Source: Romanomermis culicivorax (Eukaryota; Nematoda; Enoplea; Mermithida; Mermithidae). Taken from it: 64,000 nt of DNA. The notes beneath the pieces are model-generated. The model made no database searches, was not told where the DNA came from, and worked only from the letters and a program-made list of their open reading frames with translations. The position numbers and the translations under genes were made by a program. The stretch is from positions 1 through 64,000 of the forward strand of contig CAWUHX010000120.1 in the NCBI GenBank assembly GCA_963922205.1. Reading direction: 5' to 3'. Of the stretch, positions 1-11,991 are shown piece after piece (the stretch's first letter is position 1; every line of letters starts with the position of its first letter).

Positions 1-1790
1 AAACAAAATTTGAAAACAAAGTATACGAAAAACTGTAAAAAAATTAAAAGTGAACTAAAAAAAGTGGAAAAATTAGAGGCAAAAAATTGGAAAAAAACCA
101 CATAAAAATTAAAAAAATGAATCAAACAAGAAAGCTTGGCAGCAATAATCAAACGAAAAATAGCAAAAACTGAACCGAAACAAAAAAATTTGAAATGTGA
201 AAACAACAAAAAACAGAATCAAAGAAAAAAAGTTGAAAAATATACAAAAGTAACCAAAAAATCAAAAATTAACAAAATTAAAAAGAACGGATAAAATAGA
301 AAAAATACAATAATGTGAAAACAAAAAGATAGTTACGAGATAAAAGAAACAAACGAAAATTGTAACAATGAAAACAAAGAAAAGCAGAGTCAAAAATTGA
401 CAAAAACAAAAAAATTGGATGATAAGAAAACAACAACGGATGAAATATAATAGAACAAAGGTTGAAAATGATATACAAAAGTAAAAAACAATAATAAACA
501 TGTTTGAAAATGAAAAAAAGATAAAATAGAAAAAGAAACAAATTGAATACAAGAAAAGATGTAAAAAACAAAAACAGTCAAATAAAATACAAAAAGAAAC
601 AAATATAATACAAAAAGAAACATATAAAATACACAAAGAAACAAATAAAATACAAAAACAAACAAATAAAATACAAGAAAAAATAAAATACAAAAAGAAA
701 CAAGTAAAATACACAAAGAAACAAATAAAATACAAAACATCATGGAAAATAAACTTTCAACAATGAACCCAAATGCTAAACAAACACAACTGAAAAAAAC
801 TTGAAAAAATATACAGAATGTCGAAAAAACACCAAAATAATGTCGAAAATTTAAAAAAAACAGGTAAAATGGAAAAAACAAACAAATGAAAAAACAATAT
901 GGCAAAAAACTAAAATTAAAAACAAAAAAAGCAAAAACTACACTGAGGAGTAGGAAGAAATGAAAAAATCACAAAGAATAAAGAAAATAAAAGAAATAAA
1001 ATAAGTTTCAAAAAAACAAAAGATCAGGGAAAATCTTCCAAAATGAACAAAAAAGCAGAAAAAATCAAAGCACAACATAGAGAATAACAAAGAAAGAGAA
1101 AAATTAAAGGAACGAAAAATTAAAAAAACGAGAAATTAGGAAAAGGAGCAAAAAATAAATAAAAATAGGAAATTTTAAAATAAAACAAAAAAGAAATAAA
1201 TTAAAAATAAAACAAAAAAAGAAATAAAAAAACAGGCGTTGAAAACCAGCATAAAGTCACAAAAAATAACTGGAAATGACAAAATCGAACAAAAAAAAGA
1301 TAAAAAAGAAAAAATAGCGGAAATGAAAAACAGTGCAAAAAAATCACTGAGAAACAATCGAAAATCAACAAAACTAAAAAAACCGATAAACAAAAAACAA
1401 TATGACAAAAAACAGTCAAAAAGGAACAAAAAAACAGCAAAAACTACAGATAAAACTTGAAAAAAGTAGAAAAAAAACTAGAAATAAAGAAGATAAAAAG
1501 ATGAGAAAGTTGTGAACAGTTAAAAACACGAAAAAAGAAAAAAATCAAACATGACAAAAAATTAAAAACAAGAGAGCAGGAAAGGAAATAAATAAACAGA
1601 TCAAATAGAAAAAGAGATAAATAAAGGAAAAAAAGGAAGTCTATGGAAAGAACCTGTGAAAAGTAAACAAAAAAAGCAGAAAATTAGAAAACAATGAAGA
1701 ATAAGAAAAATAAAACAGGCGAAAAAGTTTTAAAAAACGAAAAATCGCCAAAAAAAAAACAGAAAATTAATGAAAAAAATTTTTTTCTTC
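1..1790. repeat. A-rich low-complexity tract
   Basis: The plus strand is mostly A with scattered G and C and very little T for almost 1.8 kb, ending abruptly near a T run at about 1780. Long reading frames on the minus strand here are rich in Phe, Leu, Tyr and Cys only because the complementary strand is T-rich, so I do not call them genes. The same kind of sequence reappears at 51350-51510, just before the LTR of element C. Confidence 0.85.
578..735. repeat. 21-bp tandem repeat inside the A-rich tract
   Basis: About seven imperfect copies of a 21-bp unit built from AAATAAAATAC followed by AAAAAGAAAC lie head to tail. This suggests the A-rich tract grew, at least in part, by tandem duplication. 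Confidence 0.75.
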
Positions 1791-2428
1791 TCATTTTCCA
1801 TACTGATCTGTAAAATTGAGGCTATATTTATGTAGAGTAATAGATTTACTGTATATGCTTCAAACCCTGTGTTAATCCTTGTACTGTTGTATGGACAATT
1901 TTCGAGCACAGGTTTTCACGTTCTACTAAGCACATATAATCTTTATGTTCATGTTTGGCAGTGAGCAATTTTTCATGAAATTAGATTGGTGTATAAGTTC
2001 TTATGTACAAGCACTGTACATGAACACTACTATGTTTGCTCTATCCTAATTTTTGTTTGCTATCCAAACCAAACAAAGCAGTTGGGTTGAATTCACCACT
2101 GAAGCTAGTTATATTCCATCACTGCTAATTCTTCCACTATATGAACAAAGTGAACATCCCATAAAGCTTTATTTCATAATGTCGAACATCCAAGCATTTT
2201 CATTTTGTTTGGTCATACTGATTAACATACCAAGTTGGGAGGTAAAATATTTAAATCATTCACACAAGTTTTGTAACATCCATAGAAGTAGCTGGTTGAA
2301 CTGTCTGCTGGAACAGGACCTTTTTTAAGGATTTTTTTCCCTCTTGGCATACCCCAAAATCTCCTTCATAGATACTCTCAAGCAAACTTTCTTCATATGT
2401 ACCTCTAACTGTGTCAATATTTCTTCAG
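1791..2428. other. No recognised gene
   Basis: AT-rich ordinary sequence. Short open frames at 2053-2328 show no recognisable motif and no clear splice context. I see nothing else here. Confidence 0.5.
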
Positions 2429-2643
2429 CAACACAGTTTTGGCCTAGTGACCTGCGAGCATTCGAATCGACAGAAGCACATCAGGCCATCTCTTCGGTCG
2501 TGGATGGCCATTTTACGAGAAAGTGTCGATGATAAAATCCATTGTGGAGCGCTGCTCATAAATCGGACACCATTTCAATTTGTGGATATCGGAAATGCTA
2601 ATTCAGACATACTACTAACGTCCAGTAGATGCCCTTTACTTAA
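2429..2643 (+). pseudogene. Trypsin-like exon with the catalytic His replaced
   Basis: Seen: after a pyrimidine-rich acceptor (ATTTCTTCAG) the frame reads through SWMAIL, HCGALLI and DILLTSSRC, then meets a GTGAGT donor at 2644 in phase 2. These blocks match the N-terminal half of a trypsin-fold domain (WMA-L, CG-LI, LLTAAHC). The position of the active-site His (AAHC) is Arg (SSRC), so the product could not be a normal protease. The exit phase equals that of the equivalent exon of the intact gene (27662-27905). Inference: this is an exon of a decayed or catalytically dead serine-protease homolog. The next exon is probably 18095-18306. The acceptor choice is uncertain. Confidence 0.6.
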
Positions 2644-2759
2644 GTGAGTCTTATACCAAATGTGCAGAATTAAGAAATACAATGTGAGTTCTAGGTTGGC
2701 AAAGTAGTATCTTCGGCAATTAAAAATCCTTGAAACAGTCTAGTAATCTTGTTTTTAGT

Positions 2760-2905
2760 GTCTACTTAGGTCAAAATATGTTTGCAATGGAGCTAAGATA
2801 ACTAATTTCAGGGATATATCAACTTGATTAGTTCAGGTCCCTCAAAAGAGTTCCCTATAAGTAATGTTCAGTACACAGCAACAATTCCTGAATTGACAAA
2901 GCCCA
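2760..2905 (+). repeat. Fragment of the long-TIR element family
   Basis: About 145 bp, diverged, aligns by eye with the start of the terminal inverted repeat at 39003-39603. Shared blocks include CTTAGGTCA, a CTCAAA-GAG-TTCC-TA block, and CAGTACACAGCAACA against CTGAACACAGTGCAACA. Same orientation as the left arm. Confidence 0.55.
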
Positions 2906-2956
2906 ATCTTTAAGACCCTGCCTTACTTGGCTGAATATGTTGTATTCCAAAGAGTA

Positions 2957-3461
2957 GTCGGGACTTTGGATGAAGGCAGGCAGTAGTGGGTTCCAGGATT
3001 CGTCCTTAATGCACATATTTCCAACATCCATGCTTATTGGATTAATTACTTAATTAGCGTACTTAAACCTGACAATGCTTACCCCACAAATTAAGAAAAA
3101 CTTAGTTTCTTAATTTGGCTTCCTACACGTAAATTAAAAGAGGAGAGAGTTTTCTCCTTACCTTTATCTAACACAAAAATAGGCACTTACGTGTACAACC
3201 AATGGGTGGGTGAGAGAATATGAAAAGATCCCTCGTGCTGGGGGAAAAACTGTATAATGGTGCACCGGGAGGCATACTAGTGGTAAACATATAACACACA
3301 ATAATGAAGAGCGAACCCAATGCATGCATGCTGAATTTGAGCTACAGTAAGACGCCTCTCAATGGTCAGCGTAGCTCACTCCACTTAAGACTTGCTTGCA
3401 TTTTCGACTAATTGACAAACTTTGAAAATCTTCTACTAATCGGTGGAAACACACTACAACA
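2957..3461 (-). repeat. Solo LTR, family B
   Basis: About 505 bp shared with 10268-10706, 31694-32198 and 43545-43997. Read on the minus strand it begins TGTTGTAGTGTG and should end CCCGACA; here the last bases are altered. The orientation was set from the copy at 10268-10706, which follows a polypurine tract. No internal region adjoins it and I see no clear target-site duplication. Confidence 0.75.
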
Positions 3462-3584
3462 AATAGTGTTGGCCGGCATCAGGTGGCATCAGCTCATGTT
3501 GGGTGATGCTATCCGTATGTTGAGAGTGGCCAAAGCAGCCACTTCAACTACGAATTGTTGCAAAAAGAGAGTGCCTTTCCTGTT

Positions 3585-3658
3585 GCTCGGTTGGCTCAGT
3601 TGGTTAGAGCATGCGGACGGTAGCCGCAAGGTCCTGGGTTCAAGTCCGGAACTGAGCC
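3585..3658 (+). tRNA. tRNA-like sequence, Thr (GGT) by loop position; probably pseudogene or SINE head
   Basis: 74 nt fold as a tRNA: acceptor stem GCTCGGT with ACTGAGC (7 bp, one G-T pair), D stem GCTC/GAGC, anticodon stem TGCGG/CCGCA around loop ACGGTAG, and a B box GGTTCAAGTCC. The loop places GGT at the anticodon, but the base before it is C instead of the near-universal T. The T stem has two mismatches and one wobble. Those defects argue against a working tRNA. A tRNA pseudogene or a SINE head fits better. Confidence 0.55.
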
Positions 3659-4143
3659 TAACTTTTACTGAAGATCCGAGTAGGGGGAATCAGGTTGGCT
3701 CAACACATATCTGGTGTTAGCAGATGCAAGCCAAAACTATCCACAAAGTATTGCAGGACATGTGACACTATCTGGCTTCAATTTATGTGTTGATTAAGGG
3801 GGTGGGCCTTAACCACAGAAAACTGAAGGATTTTATTGAGTGTGGACAAAATTTGGACAAAAAAATTTCAACTGGATTGAAATTGCAACCTGGTGTCAGC
3901 CCATGCTGGCTGGTGTTTTACAGCAGAAGTATAGCAGCTCTGTCCAAACTGCAGCTGGAGTAGGCGGACACCAGCTGGCAGTATCGGATGCAGTATGGCA
4001 GGGCCTTTAGTTACATCATAACCTGCTAGAAATGAAAAAATAGCACCAATTTGTGACAAACAATCATGCATGGTAGCATAAAAGATAGGGCTGTTCAGGT
4101 TGGTATCTAAGGTCTTGAAACAGTGCCCACTTCACTTCCGATA
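3659..4143. other. No recognised gene
   Basis: Sequence between the tRNA-like head and element A. It may include the body of a tRNA-derived SINE, but no tail or flanking duplication is evident. Confidence 0.4.
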
Positions 4144-4147
4144 TAAG

Positions 4148-5037
4148 TGTAACGTACCTGCTAAAGCAGTACTGTACATATGTAGCATACTGTATGTGAT
4201 AGACATTTATTAGATATTATTTTATTTTCACATTTTATCCTCTCAAGGGTGTCTGGGATTCATACCCAAACATTCCTATAAAATTACGTGAAGTACTTTA
4301 TTTTGATCCATTCACACCCCGATAGCCCAATTAAGATGCCCCAATTAATTTGCACAAACGGCAGCTGTTCCCCTAGAACCTACACTAAACTACACATTCC
4401 ACAGTTACCGTAACCCCCCGTAAAAATCGTAAACAACACCTGCACACAGTAAAATACATTGAAGCCCCGCCAGACAGTAGTCTCAAGTGTAACGGTAGGG
4501 GCGGCCCCACAAAACATATGTATACAGAGAAACCGATACAGGAAGCATGCACAGAAGCACGAAGGTGTGGCCAAGCCCACCGTAGACAGCAAGCAAAGCA
4601 CGTAAAGCATACAGTACCAGGAAAGCATTAGAAAGGCGTAACTAAGAAAGCGTAAAAAGCGTAGCAGGAAGCGGTGATTGGCGGAAGAAGATGGACAGAA
4701 GCTCTACCTCCCACGACGCCCAGGGAGTGGCCAAAAAACGTCGTATAAAAGAAGAAGAAAAGCGTGATTTAGTTAGTTATTATTTTTGTGAATTTTAATC
4801 TGCGGCCATTCGTTTTTATTTGCAAGCAACCATCTTCGAAAGCAATTAAACTGTATTGTGTATTTTATTTGCAAGCAAATGCGCCGTCCATTTTTGTTAT
4901 TCGACGTTCAAGCGACCGTCGATCATTCATGTATTTTCGTATTATCGTCTCTTCCGGGCCCCGTCCCGTTATAGCCATTCCCGTCGTAGCGACCGTTGGT
5001 TAGAAGTAAAGTACCTCACACAAATCTGGTCGTTACA
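4148..5037 (+). repeat. 5' LTR of element A
   Basis: Starts TGTAACGTACC, ends GGTCGTTACA; matches 8454-9316 over its whole length. Confidence 0.9.
4744..4750 (+). promoter_or_regulatory. TATA box in element A LTR
   Basis: TATAAAA in the context CGTATAAAAGAAG. The same box is preserved in the 3' LTR at 9023-9029, as expected for the LTR promoter. Confidence 0.6.
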
Positions 5038-8000
5038 TATTTTAGTCCAAGCAAAAGCAGCCAATAATCTCCCAATTCACTTTGTAGGGACCACTTTTGT
5101 CACAGTGACAGCCCAAACAATTCAGGAAACAATAATGGTCCATGTCCAAAAAGATTGCACAGCAGACATCCTTCTAGGCAAAAACTTTCTTAGTCGATTT
5201 TTGGAATATACCATCAACAATCAAAAATCTCAGGTCAAATTTGGCAATGTCATACTACCATGTGATGGCCTAGAATATAGCCCCCTTTTGACCCGTGGTG
5301 GAACCTATCTGGACGAAAAATTAAAATTACCACTCCGTACAGTCACCAAATTCACTGTCCCTTTGCCCAAATCGTACTTACAGGTCAAACAGCTTGAATT
5401 CACCCCAAAACCCAAACAGAATCCTAAGGTCCATTTCGCAGCTTGTGTCTCTGAAAATCAAAACAATTGCATACACATATTGGTCCTAAACACACAAGAA
5501 ACAGCCCAAACTCTTTACCCTGGAACATGCATTGGTACAGTCTCCTGTTACATTCCAAAACAAAATGCTCCCATTAACATGACCCCCTCCACACAAAACC
5601 AGCCCAACCATTTTGATACATTCACATCATTGAAAGAAAACGTTAATTTAACCTCCAGTGACCTAACAGAAGCAGAAAAAACGCAACTCCAACACGCCCT
5701 ATCGAAGTATCCTACATTATATGCTAAATCCGAAATGGACGTAGGTAGAACCACCCTCATTTCACATACAATCCACACCAATGGCTCCCAACCTGTACGT
5801 AGACAATTTTATCTGACTTCCCAAAAAGAAAAGCAAATCATACAAGCAGAAGTTGAGCAACTCGCAGCAGCAGGTGTCATAAGCCAAAGCAATTCTCCAT
5901 GGTGTAGCAATACAGTTTTAGTCCCCAAAAAAGATGGAGGCCATCGTTTATGCATTGATTTTCGAGGCCTCAATAAAGTAACCAAAAAAGACACCTACCC
6001 TTTGCCCCGCATAGACGAAATTCTAGACACCCTATGTGGAATGAAATATTCTACGTCCCTCGATCAATCCAATGCATATTATTCCATTCCCATAGCACAA
6101 GCAGACTGAGGAAAAACGGCCTTTAATTGCTCAGCCGGCCAGTATCAATTCAATTACCTCCCCTTTGGTCTCACCAACGCCCCAGCCACATTCCAGAGGT
6201 TAATGGATGTTATCCTCTCGGGATTGCAATGGAACACATGCCTTGTATATCTCGACAATGTTTTGGTATTCGCAGACTCCCATGCCCAAATGCTCGAATG
6301 TTTAGACACTTTTCTTGCCCGATTCTCACAAGCAGGCCTTAAACTAAATATACAAAAATGCAAATTCTGCCAGCCCCAAGTCCAATACTTAGGCCACGTC
6401 ATTTCTCAGCAATGCATTTCACCAGACCCCCATAAAGTACAGGCCATCTGTGACATACCCTCGCCCAAAAGCTCAAAAGAAGTTAAGTCATTCCTTGGCC
6501 TACCCTCCTATTATCGCAGATTCATCCCAAATTGCTCTCAAGTTTCTAGCCCCCTCACAGCCCTACTCAAAAAGAATTCGGAATTTTTCTGAGGCCCCGA
6601 ACAGCAAACCGCATTCACTCAGCTAAAAGAATTACTCATTCATGCCCCAATACTGCAGCATCCAGATTTCACAAAACCATTTATTCTGCAAACTGACGCC
6701 TCAAAACTCGGAATCGGCGCCATTCTCAGTCAGCTAGATGGTAAAGGTCAAGATCGCCCCATTGCTTTTGGGAGCCGCACTTTGAAACCCGCAGAACGCA
6801 ACTACCCGATAACTGAGTTGGAAACCCTTGCAGTAGTAGAGTTTGTCAAGTACTTCCGCCCCTACCTTTTCCAGCAACATGTTATTGTACACACTGACCA
6901 TACAGCAGTTCAGGCAGTCTTACAAAAGGAAAACCCGTCCCCTCGAATTGCTCGTTGGGGATTAGCCCTCTCTGGTATTCAGCTAGACATTCGACCTAAG
7001 AAAGGCACTGCTAACCGCAACGCAGATGCAGTTTCTCGATTCCACTCATAGACAGCGAAGCAATCCTTTGACATTGAGCAACTCGAAACCCGCCCCGAAA
7101 TATCCACTATCAATTCGGTTCTTGAAGCTGAAGCAACTGAACAAGAAGAGCAACAGAAAAATTTTGCCGAACTCCAATGTACTGATCCAACTGCCAAAAG
7201 TATTTTAGCAAAAATCGCCCAAAAACACCCCCTTACTCTGATCAAATTCGCAGTACATCAAAACATCCTCTTCCGAATAGTCGACAAACAAGCAAAACTC
7301 TACATTCCCAAGTCACAAATCCGGCATCTCATCGTCTCACATCATGACAGCAAATTCACAGGTCATTTTGCTGCCAGGAAAACTTTACACTTGCTCCCGC
7401 AAAAACATTTTTGGCCCCAAATGAGCAGTGATATCAAGCATTACTGCAAAACTTGCCACCCATGCCAGACACAGAAAGCTCTCGGGCACAAAGTGCATGC
7501 AAATTTGGTGCCAATTCAGCCGACTGGCCCATTTGATAGAGTCGGTGTTGATTGCATGGGACTGTTACCCCGCACTGAAGATGGCAACCGATTCAATGTC
7601 GTTTTCATCGATTATTTCACAAAGTATGTAGAGGCATTTCCGACCCCTGACATCACTGCAGCCACTATTGCCAAGTTATTTGTAACCAAAATTGTTTGCT
7701 GTCATGGGTTCCCAAAAATCATCCATTGTGATCGTGGCTCTGATTTTGTATCGGATCTCTTCTCACGGATAACTAGTTTATGCAATACTCAGAAAATTCA
7801 TACCACCCCATACCATCCCATTGCCAATGGAGAAGTTGAGCGTTGCAACCAAACTCTAGCCACCCGTATCCGCATGTACATCAATTCAAATCACACAGAT
7901 TGGGATACTTATCTACCCTATGCCGTTTTTTCGATCAACATTCATAAAAATGATAGCACTTCGTATCCCCCTTTTGAATTACTTCACGGTAGGCAAGCTA

Positions 8001-8413
8001 ATCTGCCATCAGACGCAGCCTTAAATTTTTTCCCCACGTCCTACATGGTTGACCTAGACAATTACGCCCTTCGTGTAAAATAGCATTTTACAGAAGCACT
8101 TTCAACCATGCAGAAAAGTTTACAAAAAGCCCAGGACCACTATACCCGTCAGTATAACAAGCATGCTCAGAACATACATTACAAGGCAGGTGATCTTATT
8201 CTTTACAAAAATCATTCGTGTAAACAAGGGTTGACTCCCAAATTCCTCCCTTGCCAAAACGGGCCCTATACAGTTGCAAATTTCATGTACCCCAAGGTTA
8301 CACTCAAACACCCCCATAAGAATATTACATTTACGGTACATGTCAATGTGACAACCCCTTTCTACCCCCGGAAAGAACCTATCGAAACAGCCCCCACCCC
8401 TCCTCAACCTTGA
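5038..8413 (+). pseudogene. Element A pol: protease (C-terminal part), RT, RNase H, integrase
   Basis: One reading frame runs through the whole region with no frameshift and is cut by four in-frame stops: TGA 6107-6109, TGA 6590-6592, TAG 7049-7051 and TAG 8081-8083. Protease: only the flap side is left (ILLGKNFL); the catalytic Asp-Thr/Ser-Gly is missing. RT: LPFGLTNAPATFQRLM and, at 6247-6258, YLDN where YxDD is required, so the second catalytic Asp is Asn. RNase H: QTDAS, ELETLA, HTDH all kept. Integrase: HH-CC zinc finger around 7340-7470, then core Asp (GVDCMG), Asp (HCDRGSDF) and Glu (NGEVERCNQ), all present. Two stops are explained by TGG to TGA and the two TAGs by CAG or TGG changes. 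In cells it would have driven reverse transcription and integration. As read it is dead. Confidence 0.93.
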
Positions 8414-8440
8414 AAGCCTTGAACGAGGACGTTCAACTCT

Positions 8441-8453
8441 GGAAGGAGGGAAA
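8441..8453 (+). other. Polypurine tract of element A
   Basis: GGAAGGAGGGAAA abuts the TG of the 3' LTR, the normal place for plus-strand priming. Confidence 0.8.
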
Positions 8454-9316
8454 TGTAACCTGCTAAAGCAGTACTGTAAATATGTAGCATACTGTATGTG
8501 ATAGACATTTATTAAATATTATTTTATTTTCACATTTCAAGGTGTCTGGGATTCACACCCAAACATTCCTATAAAATTACGTGAAGTACTTTATTTTGAT
8601 CCATTCACACCCCGGTAGCCCAATTAATTTGCACAAATGACAGCTGTTCCCCTAGAACCTACACTAAACTACACATTCCACAGTTACCGTAATCCCCCGT
8701 AAAAATCGTAAACAACACCTGCACACAGTAAAATACATTGAAGCCCCGCCAGACAGTAGTCTCAAGTGTAACGGTAGCGGCGGCCCCACAAAACATGTGT
8801 ATACAGAGAAACCGATACAGGAAGCATGCACAGAAGCGCGCAGGTGTGGCCAAGCCCACCGTAGACAGGAAGCAAAGCACGTAAAGCATACAGTACCAGG
8901 AAAGCATTAGAAAGGCGTAACTAAGAAAGCATAAAAAGCGTAGCAGGAAGCGGCAATTGGCTTAAGAAGATGGACAGAAGCTCGACCTCCCACGGCGCCC
9001 AGGGAGTGGCCAAAAAACATCGTATAAAAGAAGAAGAAAAGTGTGATTTAGTTAGTTATTATTTTTGTGAATTTTAATCCACTGCCATTCGTTTTTATTT
9101 GCAAGCAACCGTCTTCGAGAGCAATTAAACCGTATTGTGTATTTTATTTGCAAGCAAACGCGCTGTCCATTTTTGTTATTCGACATTCAAGCGACTGTCG
9201 ATCATTCGTGTATTTTCGTATTATCGTCTCTTCCGGACCCCCTCCTGTAATAGCCATTCCCGTCGTAGCGACCGTTGGTTAGAAGTAAAGTACCTCACAC
9301 AAATCTGGTCATTACA
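8454..9316 (+). repeat. 3' LTR of element A
   Basis: Starts TGTAACCTGC, ends GGTCATTACA, followed by the TAAG duplication. TATA box at 9023-9029. Confidence 0.9.
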
Positions 9317-9320
9317 TAAG

Positions 9321-10267
9321 TAGCTATAGTATCAAAAAAATAAGGTTACATAAAAGTTACCCACATTATAAAAATAGGACTGACACAATCCTCTTATACA
9401 GTGTGGATGAATACAGGAGTTGTAGGAAGCATGGACTGACATAAAATTCTATCTAAATTTGTCATGAAATTCAGTGGAGTACAGTGATGTACAAAGCATG
9501 GTTGTGGCTTCAACATATGAAATGCTACATCAATTTAGAAAGTACTCTGAAGGTGGCTCAAGTGGTCTGCCTAGGAGAAAGATATACTAGGATCTTATAA
9601 ACAAGTGAAGATCAATAGACTATAATTAGTCTATTTGAATGCAGCTAGCTATTCATCAGAAATGTACTAAAAACAGATTGTAAAAACTCTATTTTGTTTG
9701 TGGAAAAATAATAAAATCAATGTGTTTTCGGGATATAATTTCTATTAATTAACATAATAGATATTAAAAAATGAGTGATTTCACATCTTCAATATGAAAT
9801 AATGATTTGAGGTCTCCGATGATGTGGGAAACGATTACTCAGATGAAAACATCATGTAAGTTTATGCAGCAGTTTCGCAATGGCGTTGTGATGCATGAGC
9901 ACCATATAGTGCACAAGTGTCATATAAAATAATAATTGAATATGGATTACTTTATAATTTTACGTATGATGAGAGGAAGCCTTTTTCTGCACTTTCTTGA
10001 AAGTGGGGATAATCAATTATTTCTTTGTGATATTACATTTTTTTACAAAAGTTTCCTATTATCGTTTCTGCAAGCTAGGAACAATAAAGAATCAATGATA
10101 TAATCTACCATATATCGAAATTAGTTGTACACAATGAAATTATTTTGATATTTTTACAGTTGGCCAATTATGCCGAGCCAGGGAGGGTAGTTGTAGTATA
10201 TACAGGTGGGCCAATTTTCAGGTCATATTGTGTAAAAGTGTCATAGTATTGTATTTGTAAATTTACG
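9321..10267. other. No recognised gene
   Basis: AT-rich sequence between elements A and B, probably original intron. Nothing identifiable. Confidence 0.5.
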
Positions 10268-10706
10268 TGGGGGTTCGGTGAAGTTGGAGAGGCAGGAGTT
10301 GGGTCCAGGTATCATTGTTAATGCACATGTTTCCAATACCCACGCTCACCCAAAAACTACAGCTAACTAAGTACCTAAACCCCACAATGAAATAATCCAA
10401 ATTAGAAAACCTTCAGTTTCCTAATTTGAATTCATAAAGCTTAAACCAAAAAGAAGGAGAGATTTCTCCTAATACTTTTACCTAACATGGGGTTAATATA
10501 CACTATGTCCCATGTGCTGAGGAAGAGCAATGCATGGGGATGCTGACTAATAATAAAACAACACAATAATAGAGCATAAAGAGAACTCACCGCACACGTG
10601 TCAAATCTGAGCTACAGTAAGACGCTTTTCTGATCATATTTGTACTTGTGCGCGCCTTTGCTGAATCAGCAAACTATGCTAAAATCGGCGGAGACACACT
10701 ACAACA
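10268..10706 (-). repeat. 3' LTR of element B (family B)
   Basis: On the minus strand it starts TGTTGTAGTGTGTCTCC directly after a purine tract. It is homologous to the three solo copies in this window. The outer end is diverged, so the boundary is approximate. Confidence 0.72.
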
Positions 10707-10718
10707 CCCCTCCCCCTT
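10707..10718 (-). other. Polypurine tract of element B
   Basis: AAGGGGGAGGGG on the minus strand directly precedes the LTR start TGTTG. This fixes the strand of the element and of its whole LTR family. Confidence 0.75.
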
Positions 10719-11242
10719 GTGGTAGATCGCCCTAAGTGATCGTCACGTGGACAATCAAAACTGGCAAGGGGTAGAGACTCCACCCTAACATGTTATCACC
10801 CAGGAAACTGAATGTGAATTTGACAGTGCACAGTGGGGCCGACAGGGTCCTTGTAGTGCATTGAGCTGATTTGCTATGTGTAGGGTAAGACCTCCCAACC
10901 CGTCAGCAATTAGCGAGGCTGAAATATATCTGCAACATCGTGGCTCGAATCGTCACTCCATCTGCACCTATATACTGGAGCACACCAGTATACAAGTTCA
11001 TGCAGATAGGAGGGTGAGGCTGGCCAATACCCTTGGGGATGATCCCAGAACAAAATGACAACTAACGGTGGCATGGCATGGGGAGAAAAGCAACAAACTT
11101 ACAGCAGTAAAGTGAATCACAGTAGAACATGTCAGAGTGTGGGACTGTAGCTGGACAGGTAATGGCTGTATGACAGGGAGGTGAACTAGTAAAACATAAC
11201 AAAGCACAAAAAGGAGATTAGAACAGAACAACTGGGAGAAAA

Positions 11243-11905
11243 TTAGATGAGTAAAAAATGAAAACAAACAAAGTGAAATGTTACTGTACAAAATGGGGAG
11301 TGATCAATGGCGGCGATGATGACAGTGATCCGATGATGCAGAACAGGGGCGATTTTGGTAGTCATTGGGATCATTGTAGCGGTCATCATGACAGCGAGAG
11401 CGATTTTGATGGGGGGAATCGTAACCCTCATAATAGGGATCAGTTTGTGACTGATATTGAGGGCAGCCCTGACAGTTGGTGTCAGCCCAGTGTCACATGG
11501 AGGAAGTGTAAGTGTGCGTAGGTAGTGGTGAGAGTGTATTGGTTCTGGGCTGTGGGGTCAGCAGTGGAACCAACTTCCAATGCTCTAATCGAAGACTGGT
11601 GAGTGCCAAGGGTTGGGGCAGAAGCAAGTGCCAGTGTGCCCACAGGTCCTGGGGATGCAACATCAAAACGTAGTGATTGGTTTCACTATGGGATTGTAGA
11701 GAAATGCGGTGAATGTCAGTGGTGTCGGGGGGGCAATGGGAAAGGCGTCTACTGGGGGTACCCCATCCACAAGTCGATAAGGCCGATGGCAGTCTTGTAA
11801 GCATGGACTAAACAAGACGGATTGTCCAGATCGTGGGCCTCGTAAAGGAACAAGGTGAAGTGAGCAGTTTGAACAGCATTGACACATCCTAGCTCTTTGG
11901 CCCAA
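11243..11905 (-). pseudogene. Tail of the element B 3' region
   Basis: Broken reading frames on the minus strand continue the region at 11992-12612 (for example DNPSC and GLIDLWM-like blocks in one frame near 11.8 kb). Stops and frame changes are frequent. No catalytic motif is seen. Function unknown. Confidence 0.4.
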
Positions 11906-11991
11906 ATTTCATCGACCTATCACAGAATGAGGGTTGCGACATCAGGCGATATGGGCGGTTGCATCTCGAGGTAGCTGGGAGGATAATGATC

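Larger units (their letters stand above)
4148..9316 (+). mobile_element. Element A: Gypsy-type LTR retrotransposon, lacking gag
   Basis: Two similar LTRs (890 and 863 bp) begin TGTAAC and end GTTACA or ATTACA. They flank a protease-RT-RNase H-integrase coding region in Gypsy order. A 4-bp target duplication, TAAG, sits at 4144-4147 and 9317-9320. A polypurine tract lies directly before the 3' LTR. There is no primer-binding site of the usual TGG form after the 5' LTR and no gag: coding homology starts in the second half of the protease right after the LTR, so the 5' internal region is deleted. The two LTRs differ mainly by small indels of about 10-18 bp. The copy is inside what looks like an intron of the decayed protease homolog. 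Confidence 0.92.

Noticed and set aside
262-905. Long minus-strand reading frames rich in Phe, Leu, Cys and Tyr
   Set aside because: They are produced by the T-rich complement of the A-rich tract, with tandem repetition. No start context or domain.
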